From Saprospiraceae bacterium UBA7687 (GTDB lineage Bacteria > Bacteroidota > Bacteroidia > Chitinophagales > Saprospiraceae), in assembly GCA_002482845.1 (NCBI GenBank), contig DLGT01000057.1, positions 10,333 to 74,332 of the forward strand: a stretch of 64,000 bases of DNA, given 5' to 3'. Within the stretch, counting starts at the first letter, position 1, and every line of letters begins with the position of its first letter. The notes below the pieces were generated by a model that was not told the DNA's origin, searched no databases, and worked only from the letters and a program-made list of their open reading frames with translations. Position numbers and translations under genes: made by a program. This document shows positions 20,801 through 29,435 of the stretch, in pieces.

Positions 20801-21726
20801 GTGCCATCACACTTGAAGTTACTGGAGGAACAGAACCATACACCATTTTCTGGAATAACGGAGATAGTACACTTACCATTGATAGTTTGATGCCTGCTTT
20901 GTATAGCTATGTTTTATTAGATGCCAATGATTGTTCGACTACAGGATGGGCAGTCGTAGGTGGCGGAAGCTGTACGATTTCTGCTAGTTATCAAGCAGTG
21001 CCTGCAAGTTGCGGAACAAGTTTCGATGGAGCCATTAACTTGACAGTAGAAGGCAATGTAGGAGATTATACAGTAGAGTTATATTTCCAAAACGTAGAAG
21101 TAACTTATCCTTTAGATTCTCTCTATCCTGGTATGTATACTGTAGTCATTTCTGATAGTTTGGGTTGTGTCGCTTTATTAGAAAATATAGAAATTCCATC
21201 TATTAATCCTGCTATCATTTTGGATTCTTTAATTCGTGTTAATCCTACATCTACCAACAGTACGGATGGCTCCTTGAGCGTTCAGATTTCTGGAGGTACA
21301 CCACCTTACCAATATGAATGGACAAAAGACTTGAATGTAATTGGAACTGACTCTATCATCTCAAACCTTAGATTAGGATTATATAGTATTTTGGTCACTG
21401 ATTCAGTGGGTTGTACACTGAGTATCAATAACATTATCTTACAGGTAGTAAGCAAAACAGATGATGATATCCAAAATAATATCAAAATATATCCAAATCC
21501 TGTGACAGACAATTTACAGATAGACCATATTGCCAATGACAAAATAAATGAAATATCTTTATTTGACTTCACTGGTAAATTGATATATAAAAATGCGTCC
21601 GTCAATCAGCAAAATATCTCGCTTAACATGTCTGAAACAGGCGTCCAAAGTCAAGGAATTTACATGCTGAAGATTAGTGCCGGTACAAAAACATGGTACA
21701 AAAAGATCTTAGTTTCTATGTACTAA
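17893..21726 (+). CDS. secreted CxxCH/SprB-repeat protein with T9SS type A sorting domain
   Basis: A 1277-residue secreted protein. A signal peptide or anchor (residues 6-22) is followed by TGAPGDSACSSCHSG, whose C43-x2-C46-H47 is a c-type heme motif at the front of a choice-of-anchor-like beta domain (about 50-185). Residues about 190-1170 are a long run of roughly 80-residue SprB-like repeats with motifs such as VSCFGGSNGTASV, YLWSNG and GTYxVTVTD. The C-terminus is a type A sorting domain: KIYPNPVTDNL, EISLFDFTGKLI and GIYMLKIS. SprB-type proteins serve as adhesins in gliding Bacteroidetes; that role here is inference. The gene is followed by a strong terminator. Whether the CxxCH really carries heme is unknown. 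Confidence 0.88.
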   Translation: MSLNKTQIIAIVIITLIVGLASSGSHPVTGTSGYTGAPGDSACSSCHSGNNSNFDGEVTINGLPATITTGETYTLTVTVSNPNGNASEAGFQMLALTGTNTNAGSMVTSEPFALVKTVSGNKKYFGHFPAQVFPASNELSFNVDWTAPATAGSNPVIKFYAAAVIANGNGSSNQDKVVFTNQIIPIQSTGSPLSVTLANIDGVTCNGFSDGNATAVPVGGSTPYNYNWSNGVTTAINTTLPAGLATVTVTDNTGTTATASTNISSPTAIITAASGSVVCESATNGSVSIFVSGGSGSYTYLWSNGNTNSSQSNLSIGTYDVTVTDGNGCEAIDFAVVSASPPISFTQTQTNVSCFGGSNGTASVNVSGGTFPITYAWSNGGNSSSKTNLDAGFYQVTITDGALCTEVAEFTITEPSQLVGTITNVSNPSCSGGNDGSATLTISGGTPNYNFLWSNGANGVGASNTQSNLSAGEYQVTITDLFDCQVVQFVTITDPQGINVIVNTIINVSCNGLADGSISVTGNGVGSISYLWSNGSISNAIDGLSPGTYGLTVTDNATGCTQIESYTITQPAILTLSVSTVDVSCAGGNDGSVTITATGGNGGYSYLISGPSNGNGPLFNNLAAGTYGITVTDSKACSSSSTFVINEPSPILISVTENIPASCLGAENGSITVVASNGLATYQYAWSNNVTGALNDNISAGIYTVTVTDANACTNSASFTVETNTSFTISLDSIRNNDCFDDATGFASVEFNSDFTYLWSNGNTTAALNNVQAGTYSVIATDEEGCESQPLAIEITQAPRIIANILVEDTLLCTGDTLGQLSLSLDGGTGELTYTWSSGDTSLVLDSLSIGTYTISINDSLGCLETYTYQVSNSPEINTDSISIQDISCFGQEDGSIIFYPSGGLGTLDLIWSNGSTSDTLTSLNGGNYVVTVTDENNCTVVDTFNIIEPLSLTAVANITDESVAGVKDGAITLEVTGGTEPYTIFWNNGDSTLTIDSLMPALYSYVLLDANDCSTTGWAVVGGGSCTISASYQAVPASCGTSFDGAINLTVEGNVGDYTVELYFQNVEVTYPLDSLYPGMYTVVISDSLGCVALLENIEIPSINPAIILDSLIRVNPTSTNSTDGSLSVQISGGTPPYQYEWTKDLNVIGTDSIISNLRLGLYSILVTDSVGCTLSINNIILQVVSKTDDDIQNNIKIYPNPVTDNLQIDHIANDKINEISLFDFTGKLIYKNASVNQQNISLNMSETGVQSQGIYMLKISAGTKTWYKKILVSMY

Positions 21727-21752
21727 AATAGGCAAAATACTTTTATAAATTA

Positions 21753-21788
21753 AAAAAAGCCTTTCAATTAATATTGGAAGGCTTTTTT
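21753..21788 (+). terminator. intrinsic terminator after the SprB-repeat gene
   Basis: A 16-base stem (AAAAAAGCCTTTCAAT paired with ATTGGAAGGCTTTTTT, one T-G wobble) closes a TAAT loop and ends in a T-tract, 27 bases after the stop codon. The A-tract on the other side would let it act in both directions. Confidence 0.9.
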
Positions 21789-21940
21789 AATTATAGTCAC
21801 CAAAGTATAGGTAATTTAACATTACCATATCACCGAATCAGAAGCCCTAAATACAAATAAATGTTAAATAAAATTTCCTGTAAAAATTGATACTGGTAAA
21901 ATATTCAACGGACAATTACAAAGTTGATAAAATAAAAGTG

Positions 21941-21948
21941 TACCTTTG
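21941..21948 (+). promoter_or_regulatory. candidate -7 element (TACCTTTG)
   Basis: An exact TAnnTTTG about 80 bases ahead of the start at 22031. A TTG at 21924-21926 is only 14 bases upstream, shorter than usual, so the -33 assignment is uncertain. Confidence 0.5.
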
Positions 21949-22030
21949 ATGGAAATCAACATTTGCGAACATTACAAATAAGGAACTTTATTATAAAATT
22001 ATAAACATAACAATTAAAAAAAGAAATAAC

Positions 22031-22684
22031 ATGAGATTTACAATCATTTTATTATTTATGAGCTTTATAGCGCATGCTCAACAATACGACTTGGTAGTCA
22101 CTTCCAATATGGACTCAATAGCATGTAATATAAATACCGTCACTGAAGATACTGTATACTTCGAAATGAAAGCAAATTACGAATGGGTAAAACAATCGAC
22201 TCCAAAACAACAAATTATTGAGTTTAGCTACAAAACAATAGATAGTGATTTATTTAGATTTAGGAAAGGTTCTACTATAATTAAAAGAGGCCCATCAGGA
22301 ATTAGAAACAAAAAGGAAATAATAACAAATTTCGATAACCCTAGAAACTCATTAGTTGCGAGTTTTTTGGGTTTTGGATATGCAAGAACTATTCCATTTA
22401 GAAACAAATTAAGTTTGAATGTAGGTTTAGGACTAAGTTATTTTTATGAAAGACCTTTAACGGAAGCTACCTTATTATTCGGTGGACCTAAGTATTATTT
22501 TGAAACAGGGGTAAATATTTTGTCAACGAAATCTGAAGCAGAAGTTTTACCTGTTGCAGGTTTTCGTTACCAAAATCCAAATGGTTTTTTAATTAAAATC
22601 TCTGCAACATATATCTCATTTACAAATGAGAATCGTAAATATGCTTTTGTGTTACCAATTTTATCTTTGGGGTATTCTTTTTGA
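22031..22684 (+). CDS. small exported protein, probable outer-membrane beta-barrel
   Basis: I do not recognise the family. The 217-residue product begins with a clean signal peptide (MRFTIILLFMSFIAHAQ). Its N-terminal part (QQYDLVVTSNMDSIAC) resembles a conserved start seen in Bacteroidetes exported proteins of unknown role. The C-terminal half alternates hydrophobic and polar residues (LNVGLGLSYFYER, ISATYISFTNE) and ends in aromatic YSF, as outer-membrane barrels often do. It has its own candidate promoter at 21941 and lies between the terminator of the upstream gene and a convergent lipoprotein pseudogene, so it is likely monocistronic. Function unknown. Confidence 0.65.
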   Translation: MRFTIILLFMSFIAHAQQYDLVVTSNMDSIACNINTVTEDTVYFEMKANYEWVKQSTPKQQIIEFSYKTIDSDLFRFRKGSTIIKRGPSGIRNKKEIITNFDNPRNSLVASFLGFGYARTIPFRNKLSLNVGLGLSYFYERPLTEATLLFGGPKYYFETGVNILSTKSEAEVLPVAGFRYQNPNGFLIKISATYISFTNENRKYAFVLPILSLGYSF

Positions 22685-22762
22685 TTATTTCAATGGTTCA
22701 ATTGGGATTTACCAAATATATCAGTTTAGAGGCAAACAGGTTTAATAGTAGAAGATTTATGG

Positions 22763-23716
22763 TCATTCCCTTATGTAGATACCAATAATCTGCATTGCTT
22801 TATTCTTTATAGCACCTTCATATTTTTTGTCTGCAATGACTTTGTTAAAAAAATAGATGGTCATTTCTGGGGGAAACTTCTCAATTTCGCAAAGTGCATT
22901 TAAATGCAAACTTTCAATCATGGATTCCTTAAAGTTAGGATTCGCAGTTTCGTCTATAGAATTCACAAAGCCCATATCAAAGTACCTAACAAGTGTTGAA
23001 AAAGCTTTTTGGCTTGGACTTAACTTACCTAATCATCTAATTGCCTCGTCTGCATTAGATGAATTTTTTTCATTTAAAAGCTCTTCATAAAAATCTATAC
23101 TAGTTTCAGAAGCTGATCTGATGATAGCTTCTAAAGTAAATGACCGATCTTTATAATTCTTAAATTTACCCATTCTATATTTATCTTCCAAAAGTTGAAT
23201 ATTTGCGACTCTTTCATCTTGGCTTGCTTTATAAAAATATAACTTTTTTTCAGGTGCGTTTACTTTGCAAATTTCCGTCCATTTGTTTTCTCGTAATGAC
23301 TTTTCAATACTTATTTTATAGCTACCTGATTCTTCCAGTCTGTACCAATTATTAAACCATTGTGGAAATCGCAATTCTTGCCCCTGCTCTAGTGTTCTAA
23401 ATCCTACCCTACCTCCTCCTACTGAAATATCATACTGTTTAGAATCAATTTGTGAGATGGCTTTATTTGTAGCGTCCTTCAGAACAATAAATAGGCTTGC
23501 ATCTCTATTCAATTCGTTGTGATAGTTTCCTCTAGGGTCATAAAAGATGGAGATCGGCTTTTTGCTTTCATTGATTACTACCAAATCCCATTGAACTTCT
23601 TCTCCCAACATCATGGTGTCTTTACTAAATTCAATACGCGCCGTCAACTTTGGAGCAGTACAACTTGTAAGAATTGTCAAGAGTAAAAGGAGTGATATGT
23701 ATAATGTACTCTTCAT
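22763..23716 (-). pseudogene. lipoprotein gene interrupted by an in-frame TGA
   Basis: The frame from ATG 23716 encodes 227 residues with a lipoprotein signal (LLLLLTILTSC) and ends at TGA 23035-23033. The same frame continues without a break: LGKLSPSQKAFSTLVRYFDM, then a 70-residue ORF (start 22975) ending EGAIKNKAMQIIGIYIRE at 22763. The join EAIR-stop-LGKLSPSQ reads like an internal helix, so the original product was probably about 317 residues, with the TGA replacing a sense codon such as TGG or CGA. The N-terminal part resembles an Ig-like intracellular-proteinase-inhibitor or BsuPI fold (LGEEVQWDLVVINESKKPI); the C-terminal part looks HEAT-like. Alternatives: a sequencing error, or a functional truncated lipoprotein. 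Confidence 0.7.
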
Positions 23717-23968
23717 TTTCTATTGGTTAGTTTTTGTCAATGAATGTTATACAAAGTTGAATCATAAGTGACTTTTTGATCAAATATTTTCTTTGTTTTT
23801 ATTCCATTTTTCTTTAATCTTGTAATTATGACCAAAAACAAACCAAATCAACCAATTCTCACAATATCTAATGATTTATTACGAGACCATCAATTAAAAG
23901 TTCGCTTATCTTATTTTTAGTCCTTATATATCATTCGAAATTCTAGTTCTAGCCTAATCTCAAACAAT

Positions 23969-24000
23969 AAAAAAAGGTCCAGGCGGGGAGCCATGGACCT
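23969..24000 (-). terminator. intrinsic terminator at the end of the dcw operon
   Basis: On the minus strand AGGTCCA-TGGC-TCCCC-GCC-TGGACCT forms a hairpin (7 bp, one bulge, 3 bp, 5-base loop), followed directly by seven T residues. It lies about 235 bases past the ftsZ stop, so either the ftsZ message has a long 3' tail or the hairpin ends a separate short transcript. Confidence 0.8.
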
Positions 24001-24186
24001 GTAAATTAATAAACCAATCTCACAAAGTTTATAAATAAAGACGAAAATCCAAATACTATTGGCCGGAAACTTGTCCGACTAAAATCAACGATTTAATGGC
24101 TGATTTTTCTTTTCTGGATTCTATTAATATCAGGTTGAAAAAAGGTCTTTATCAAAAACGATGTGCAAAATGTATTCTTTTTTACA

Positions 24187-24220
24187 GGAGATGACAAGCA
24201 TTTTGCGACCTGTCATCTCC
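24187..24220. repeat. 10-bp inverted repeat just after the ftsZ stop
   Basis: GGAGATGACA (24187-24196) and TGTCATCTCC (24211-24220) are perfect inverted repeats with a 14-base loop, starting 13 bases beyond the ftsZ stop codon. No T-tract follows on either strand, so it is not a standard terminator. It may be an RNA stability or processing stem. Confidence 0.6.
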
Positions 24221-24232
24221 AGATATATTTGT

Positions 24233-25666
24233 TTAATCTACGTTATCGTACAAAAATGAATTATTCGATACAAAGATATTATTGTCATCATCCATATTGA
24301 CAGTGTAAGAAGAGTTTGATCTTCCGTTTGTTTTATTAGTATCATCTAGCAATACATTTCTTCTAGCGTATGCCGGCACTGTCTCCATATCAGAGATAAT
24401 TTTAGGATTGTCTAGTGGCTTGCTGTTTGTTTTGCGAAGGTATTCTCTTCGTGCTGCATCCGCTTCACTTTTCTTTTTTAACTCTTCAGTTAACCTTCCA
24501 TTACGCTCTACATAAGGATCACTTGTTTTCACACCTAGCATATTGATTGTCTTCTTAACATCATCATTGTCAAAATCAATCACATTGTCAGCTGCTATAT
24601 CTTCGAAGTCAAAAATATTAAAATCATCATCATTTGGCACTTGGTGTACTCTGTCATTCTCAAGGGAGATTTTGACTTGTTCTGTTGCCTTTTCTGCTTT
24701 TTTAGATCCACCTTCTCTAAATCCTGTTGCGATTAGTGTGATACAAATTTTTTCTCCAAGAGACTCATCTTTGCAGTTACCCCAGATCAAATCTGTACCA
24801 TATCCTGCCTCTTCTTGGACGTGTTCAGTGATTTCTCCTATTTCGTCCATAGTAACTTCTTTTGTGCCAGAAGTGATGTTCAGTAAGATATGTTGTGCAC
24901 CTCTGATATCATTATCTTCAAGTAGTGGCGAGTTGAGCGCAGCATTGATTGCCTTGCGAGCTCTATCATCACCATCAGCAGTAGCACTACCCATGATCGC
25001 AACACCACTGTTTCTCATAACAGTATTAACATCTTCAAAATCCACATTGATATATCCTGGAACAGTGATGATCTCTGCGATACCTTTTGCGGCAGTCGTA
25101 AGGATATCATCCGCTTGACCGAATGCAGATGAAAGTGCAAGATTACCATGTATTTGTTTCATCTTATCATTGGAAATCACCAAGATAGAATCTACATTTT
25201 TCTTTAGTTGCTCTAGACCTTCGTGCGCTTGACGCTGACGTCTTAGTCCTTCAAATTTGAATGGTAATGTCACAATGGCTACTGTGAGTATTTCCATTTC
25301 TTTGGCTACTTTAGCAATGATCGGCGCTGCTCCTGTACCTGTGCCACCACCCATTCCTGCAGTGATAAACAACATTTTGGTACCGTCAGAAAGCCATCTT
25401 CTTATATCTTCTATAGACTCTATACATGACTGTTTGCCTACTTCAGGCATACTTCCTGCGCCTCTACCTTCTGTAAGGTTTGGCCCCAAAGCTATCTTAG
25501 TTGTCACAGGACTAGTTTCCATCGCCTGTGCATCTGTATTGCAGATAGCAAAATCAACTCCTGTGATCCCTTGTCTGAACATGTGACCTACGGCATTTCC
25601 ACCGCCACCGCCTACACCTACGACTTTAATGATGGATTTTTCACTTGTTGGTATATCGAACTTCAT
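24233..25666 (-). CDS. ftsZ: cell division GTPase FtsZ
   Basis: The tubulin-like GTPase that forms the Z ring. The nucleotide loop VGVGGGGGNAVGHM is near the N-terminus, the tubulin signature GGGTGTG is at residues 106-112, and the T7 loop region follows in NVDFEDVNTVM. The globular domain ends near residue 330 and is followed by a variable, acidic linker of about 130 residues, as in other Bacteroidetes. The C-terminal peptide SNNSFLYDNVD is the probable docking site for FtsA and other partners. Total 477 residues. It is the last gene of the dcw operon, 36 bases after ftsA, with a terminator about 230 bases downstream. Confidence 0.98.
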   Translation of the reverse strand: MKFDIPTSEKSIIKVVGVGGGGGNAVGHMFRQGITGVDFAICNTDAQAMETSPVTTKIALGPNLTEGRGAGSMPEVGKQSCIESIEDIRRWLSDGTKMLFITAGMGGGTGTGAAPIIAKVAKEMEILTVAIVTLPFKFEGLRRQRQAHEGLEQLKKNVDSILVISNDKMKQIHGNLALSSAFGQADDILTTAAKGIAEIITVPGYINVDFEDVNTVMRNSGVAIMGSATADGDDRARKAINAALNSPLLEDNDIRGAQHILLNITSGTKEVTMDEIGEITEHVQEEAGYGTDLIWGNCKDESLGEKICITLIATGFREGGSKKAEKATEQVKISLENDRVHQVPNDDDFNIFDFEDIAADNVIDFDNDDVKKTINMLGVKTSDPYVERNGRLTEELKKKSEADAARREYLRKTNSKPLDNPKIISDMETVPAYARRNVLLDDTNKTNGRSNSSYTVNMDDDNNIFVSNNSFLYDNVD

Positions 25667-25702
25667 ATCTCAAAATTTCTGATGGTTAAATAAAAAGGAT
25701 GG

Positions 25703-27100
25703 TTAGAATTCAGAATCTGGAACTGTTTCAAAAAAGTCTTTCGTCAATGTGAAAAGCTTATTGAATATCCCTTTTTTCTTAGGACTGTCAGAAGATGTTG
25801 TTTCCATTTCTTCTTCGTCTTGAGCTTCCTGATTCATCGATGGCACATTGTTCTGAACAGGTGGAAGACTATTGTTAAAGAACCTTGGCTCTTCTGTGAT
25901 CTTCTTGAACTCTTCTACATAATGTCCTTTGTCTCCAAAACTATCAATAGTATGCTTAAGCAATCCTACTGCTGTCGCAAATATTGGACTAGCTAACTGA
26001 CTAGTATATCCATGCGCTAAGTGCTCGATCGGTTTACCAATTCTAGTAGGCAATCCAGTATGATATTCTGAAAGTAAGTCAATGTGTTTGAGCAATGAAC
26101 CACCACCTGTTAACACAACACCAGCGATAAGTTTATTTTCAAAACCTGATCTTCTCATTTCCCAAAGTACATAATCAAAAATCTCTTCTACCCTAGCCTG
26201 AATGATCCTTGCTAGATTTTTTTCTGAAATCTCTTTATGATCTCTACCTTTGAATCCAGGTATAGTGATGATTCTGTTGTCAACGATTTCGTCAGCCATC
26301 GCAGACCCAAATTTGATCTTTAATTTTTCTGCTTGTTCGTTCATCACTGTACAACCTTCACGTATGTCCCTAGTGATTACATTACCACCAAAAGGAATCA
26401 CACATGTATGACGGATGATACCATCTTTAAATATAGTGATATCTGTCGTACCACCACCTATATCTACTAGTGCTACTCCGGCTTCTTTTTCTTCTGCGCT
26501 AAGCACAGATGCAGCTGAAGCTATTGGTTCAAGGGTGACATCAGCTACTTCAAGACCAGCTTTTTCTACACATCTAAGTATATTCCGACTTGCAGAAATC
26601 TGACCAGTGATGATGTGGAAATTTGCCTCCAATCTAACACCAGACATACCTATCGGATCGAAGATATCTTGTTCATCATCTACAGTGTACTCTTGTGGCA
26701 CTACGTGAAGAATTTTGTCTCCTGGTGGCAATACAAGTTTGTACATGTCCTTGATCAACTTGTCTATATCGTCTTGATTGATCTCCGTATTAGAGTCATG
26801 TCTGACCAATAAACCATGGTGATGAAGACTTTTGATGTGCTGTCCTGCTATCCCAACATGAACGACTCTGAATTTACAGTGAGCATTACGCTCAGCTATA
26901 TCAACAGCTTCCCTGATAGCCTTAACGGTCTTATCAATATTGGAAACTACACCTCTAGAGACACCTTCGGAGCGAACCACTCCCATCCCTACTATTTCCA
27001 GTTTACCATACTCATTGAGTTGGCCTGCAATAGCACAAACTTTGGTTGTTCCGATGTCCAGAGCTACTGCTGTGTTCTTTAAATTCAAATGATCATTCAT
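25703..27100 (-). CDS. ftsA: cell division protein FtsA
   Basis: An actin-like ATPase that anchors FtsZ to the inner membrane. ATP-site motifs are visible: ALDIGTTKVCAI at the N-terminus, LVDIGGGTTDI in the middle and GVVLTGGGSLL near residue 340. The FtsA-specific SHS2/1C domain lies between the first two. After a Gln/Glu-rich linker the protein ends in a basic amphipathic segment (KKKGIFNKLFTLTKDFFE) that fits the membrane-targeting helix. Length 465 residues, normal for the phylum. It sits between ftsQ (12 bases upstream) and ftsZ. Confidence 0.97.
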   Translation of the reverse strand: MNDHLNLKNTAVALDIGTTKVCAIAGQLNEYGKLEIVGMGVVRSEGVSRGVVSNIDKTVKAIREAVDIAERNAHCKFRVVHVGIAGQHIKSLHHHGLLVRHDSNTEINQDDIDKLIKDMYKLVLPPGDKILHVVPQEYTVDDEQDIFDPIGMSGVRLEANFHIITGQISASRNILRCVEKAGLEVADVTLEPIASAASVLSAEEKEAGVALVDIGGGTTDITIFKDGIIRHTCVIPFGGNVITRDIREGCTVMNEQAEKLKIKFGSAMADEIVDNRIITIPGFKGRDHKEISEKNLARIIQARVEEIFDYVLWEMRRSGFENKLIAGVVLTGGGSLLKHIDLLSEYHTGLPTRIGKPIEHLAHGYTSQLASPIFATAVGLLKHTIDSFGDKGHYVEEFKKITEEPRFFNNSLPPVQNNVPSMNQEAQDEEEMETTSSDSPKKKGIFNKLFTLTKDFFETVPDSEF

Positions 27101-27112
27101 AGCAAAAATTAT

Positions 27113-28006
27113 TTAATGATGAATACTTTCCTGTTTGTTAATATCTGTGTTTACAACTTCTGCCAAGGTATCTCTTTTGACCTCAGGCATCTTGATTTTT
27201 GGAACATTAGGATTGGACAACACACCTCCAACTTGATTTCCATATTTTAAATTTAACGACTTATATCTATTCCAACCCAATCTCGGCAAACCGTCTCTAT
27301 AGAATATTTTGAGCTTCTCAAACTTATATTCCATATCTTGAATACCACCGAAAATCACTTTTTCACGACCTATCTTTGGTATCAATACGATGTCACCTAT
27401 ACTATCATTCTCCACATGGACTTGCTCTATCAATGATGATAAAAACACATCATTTTTCACATAAGTCATAATGGTGAAGATATCTTTAAGTTTAGAAGGT
27501 TTTTCTGATGTCAAAAACTTAGGATCAAACTCACCTTTTAATCCCGTGACCACTGGTACTCTCACTGCATTCCCTTGGATGACAGGCACTTGTTTGCCAT
27601 TTTCATCCAGATAATATCCTGCGCCAGCTTCTTCTATGACACGCATCACAGGTTTTTTCTGAATCACACGGACATTGAGTCGATCCTTGCTATCAAAATA
27701 AAGGTCTGCTCTTTCGATGCGTTTGTCTTTATTGAGTTTGGCTTCGAGTTTTCTGAGATTGAGTGTTTTGATATTTGATTTGGTAATCGGTTTTCCCGCT
27801 TCTGTCATCAAAATTTGCTTCACTTCTTTTTCAGAAATCAACTTTTCGCCACCTTCTATTCCTTCTATATTTATCTCCAAAGTCTTTACTTCGGCATTTG
27901 ATTTACGGTTGATTGAAAAGAAAAGCAGGGTCACTATTCCAGCTACCAATGAGAACCAGATGATGGCATCTCTTACTCTTTTAATATTCAATTTTTTACC
28001 GCTCAT
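27113..28006 (-). CDS. ftsQ: cell division protein FtsQ
   Basis: A bitopic divisome protein linking FtsL with the septal synthase. A short cytosolic N-terminus is followed by one transmembrane segment (AIIWFSLVAGIVTLLFFSI, about residues 13-31), a POTRA-like domain (VKTLEINIEG to RVIQKKPVMRV), and a beta domain ending near GRDG-like YRDGLPRLGWNRYKSLNLKY. It is identified by position between murC and ftsA as well as by this layout, because FtsQ is poorly conserved in sequence. The C-terminal 40 residues are a charged tail. 297 residues. Confidence 0.9.
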   Translation of the reverse strand: MSGKKLNIKRVRDAIIWFSLVAGIVTLLFFSINRKSNAEVKTLEINIEGIEGGEKLISEKEVKQILMTEAGKPITKSNIKTLNLRKLEAKLNKDKRIERADLYFDSKDRLNVRVIQKKPVMRVIEEAGAGYYLDENGKQVPVIQGNAVRVPVVTGLKGEFDPKFLTSEKPSKLKDIFTIMTYVKNDVFLSSLIEQVHVENDSIGDIVLIPKIGREKVIFGGIQDMEYKFEKLKIFYRDGLPRLGWNRYKSLNLKYGNQVGGVLSNPNVPKIKMPEVKRDTLAEVVNTDINKQESIHH

Positions 28007-28013
28007 TTATTTG

Positions 28014-28050
28014 TTGCTAATTTGCTGATTTGTTAATTTGCTAAATTGCT
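28014..28050. repeat. short degenerate AATTTGCT repeats between murC and ftsQ
   Basis: The 56-base gap between murC and ftsQ holds four imperfect copies of an 8-9 base unit (AATTTGCT, GATTTGTT, AATTTGCT, AAATTGCT). It is the only gap of note in the murG-murC-ftsQ-ftsA run. No regulatory role can be read from it. Confidence 0.5.
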
Positions 28051-28062
28051 CTATCGGTTTAT

Positions 28063-29433
28063 CTATTTACTGCTATAATATTCCTTTATCTTTGGTACAA
28101 ATGTGTCTATATCTCCAGCACCAAGTGTCATCAGTATTTCAGGATGTTTATCTTTTAAAACTTCCATCAATGTCGCTTTGGTCACCAAGGTTTTGTTTTT
28201 ATTTTTAAGAAGATCAAAAACAATCTCTGACGTCACACCTTCTATCGGCAGCTCTCTTGCAGGATAAATATCCATCAAAATCACTTCATCCAATTTATCC
28301 AGTTCGGCTGCAAATCCTTCCACAAAATCCCTAGTACGACTGTACAAATGTGGTTGAAAAATGCCGGTGATCTTTTTATCCGGATACAAAGTCTTGGCTG
28401 CATCGATGGCCGCTTTCAGTTCACTCGGATGGTGTGCATAATCATCGATGTACACAAAATCTTCTTGATCAACTATTTTTTCAAATCGCCGCTGTATTCC
28501 TTTGAATTCAGCCATTGCTTTTCTTATTTTATCTTCATCAACACCGCATAATATCGCTGCACTGATGGCTACACAAGCATTCTCGACGTTATGTCTGCCA
28601 GGCATATTGAGAAAAACTTTCTGAAAATGATGTCCCAAACCTTGGTAATCAAAAACAAACTTTCCATTTTCTACACCAATGTTTGACAGCTGAATCTGTC
28701 CTTCATTCACTCCGAATTCGTACACATTGATATTCCTTTTGGACAGTTCCGCAAGTTCGTTTAACGTAAATTTATTTAGCAATCCAGTTTTGATAATCAA
28801 TGAACCATTGTCCCTAATTTTTCCTGCAAAAGCTTTGTACCCCGCTACCATTTCATCTTTATCTCCGTAGATGTCGAGATGATCAGGATCCATGGACAAA
28901 ATGGCAGCAATGTAAGGACTCAATCTCAAAAACGATCGGTCATATTCATCTGCTTCGAGAACGACTACATCACTTTTTCCAATCAGGAAATTGCTATGGT
29001 AATCTGCGGTAATTCCACCCAAAAAAGCAGAAACATCGATACCTCCTACTTTCAGTACATGTGCTGTCATCGAGCTTGTTGTTGTCTTGCCATGAGTGCC
29101 CGCTATCGCTACCGAACGCTTATCATTGCTCAACAAACCAAGTGCTTCTGACCGCTTCATCAGTGGAAGACCCAAGGTTTTAAGATGGTTCAACCCTTTA
29201 TGATCAGCAGGAATTGCTGGTGTGTAAATCACTGTGTCAATATCTGTCGGTATGAGACTTATTTCATCATCATAATGAATGTACATACCTTCCTGCTCCA
29301 ACGTTTCGGTAAGCAGTGTTTTTGTTTTGTCATATCCAGATACTCTTTTGCCATGGGCTATAAAATATCTTGCTATTGCGCTCATCCCGATGCCACCGAT
29401 ACCTACAAAATATATATGATTGGTATGTTGCAT
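28063..29433 (-). CDS. murC: UDP-N-acetylmuramate--L-alanine ligase
   Basis: A cytosolic Mur ligase adding L-alanine to UDP-MurNAc. The N-terminal Rossmann motif FVGIGGIGMSAIA is diagnostic for MurC, and the ATP P-loop is GTHGKTTTSS (about residues 111-120). The central domain has EADEYDRSFL and the C-terminal domain has YAHHPSELKAAI, with FQPHLYSRTRDF further on. 456 residues, complete. It starts two bases after the murG stop, indicating tight co-translation within the dcw operon. Confidence 0.97.
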   Translation of the reverse strand: MQHTNHIYFVGIGGIGMSAIARYFIAHGKRVSGYDKTKTLLTETLEQEGMYIHYDDEISLIPTDIDTVIYTPAIPADHKGLNHLKTLGLPLMKRSEALGLLSNDKRSVAIAGTHGKTTTSSMTAHVLKVGGIDVSAFLGGITADYHSNFLIGKSDVVVLEADEYDRSFLRLSPYIAAILSMDPDHLDIYGDKDEMVAGYKAFAGKIRDNGSLIIKTGLLNKFTLNELAELSKRNINVYEFGVNEGQIQLSNIGVENGKFVFDYQGLGHHFQKVFLNMPGRHNVENACVAISAAILCGVDEDKIRKAMAEFKGIQRRFEKIVDQEDFVYIDDYAHHPSELKAAIDAAKTLYPDKKITGIFQPHLYSRTRDFVEGFAAELDKLDEVILMDIYPARELPIEGVTSEIVFDLLKNKNKTLVTKATLMEVLKDKHPEILMTLGAGDIDTFVPKIKEYYSSK

Positions 29434-29435
29434 GG

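Larger units (their letters stand above)
23717..24232. other. intergenic region downstream of ftsZ
   Basis: No ORF with coding character. It holds the ftsZ-side terminator hairpin (23969-24000), an inverted repeat directly after the ftsZ stop (24187-24220), and between them about 180 bases of AT-rich sequence that would be the ftsZ 3' untranslated region. No clear promoter is visible for the lipoprotein pseudogene that starts at 23716. Confidence 0.5.

Noticed and set aside
24543..25118. 191-codon plus-strand ORF opposite ftsZ
   Set aside because: Low-complexity Ser/Ile/Leu translation with no start context. It is fully antisense to the conserved FtsZ core.
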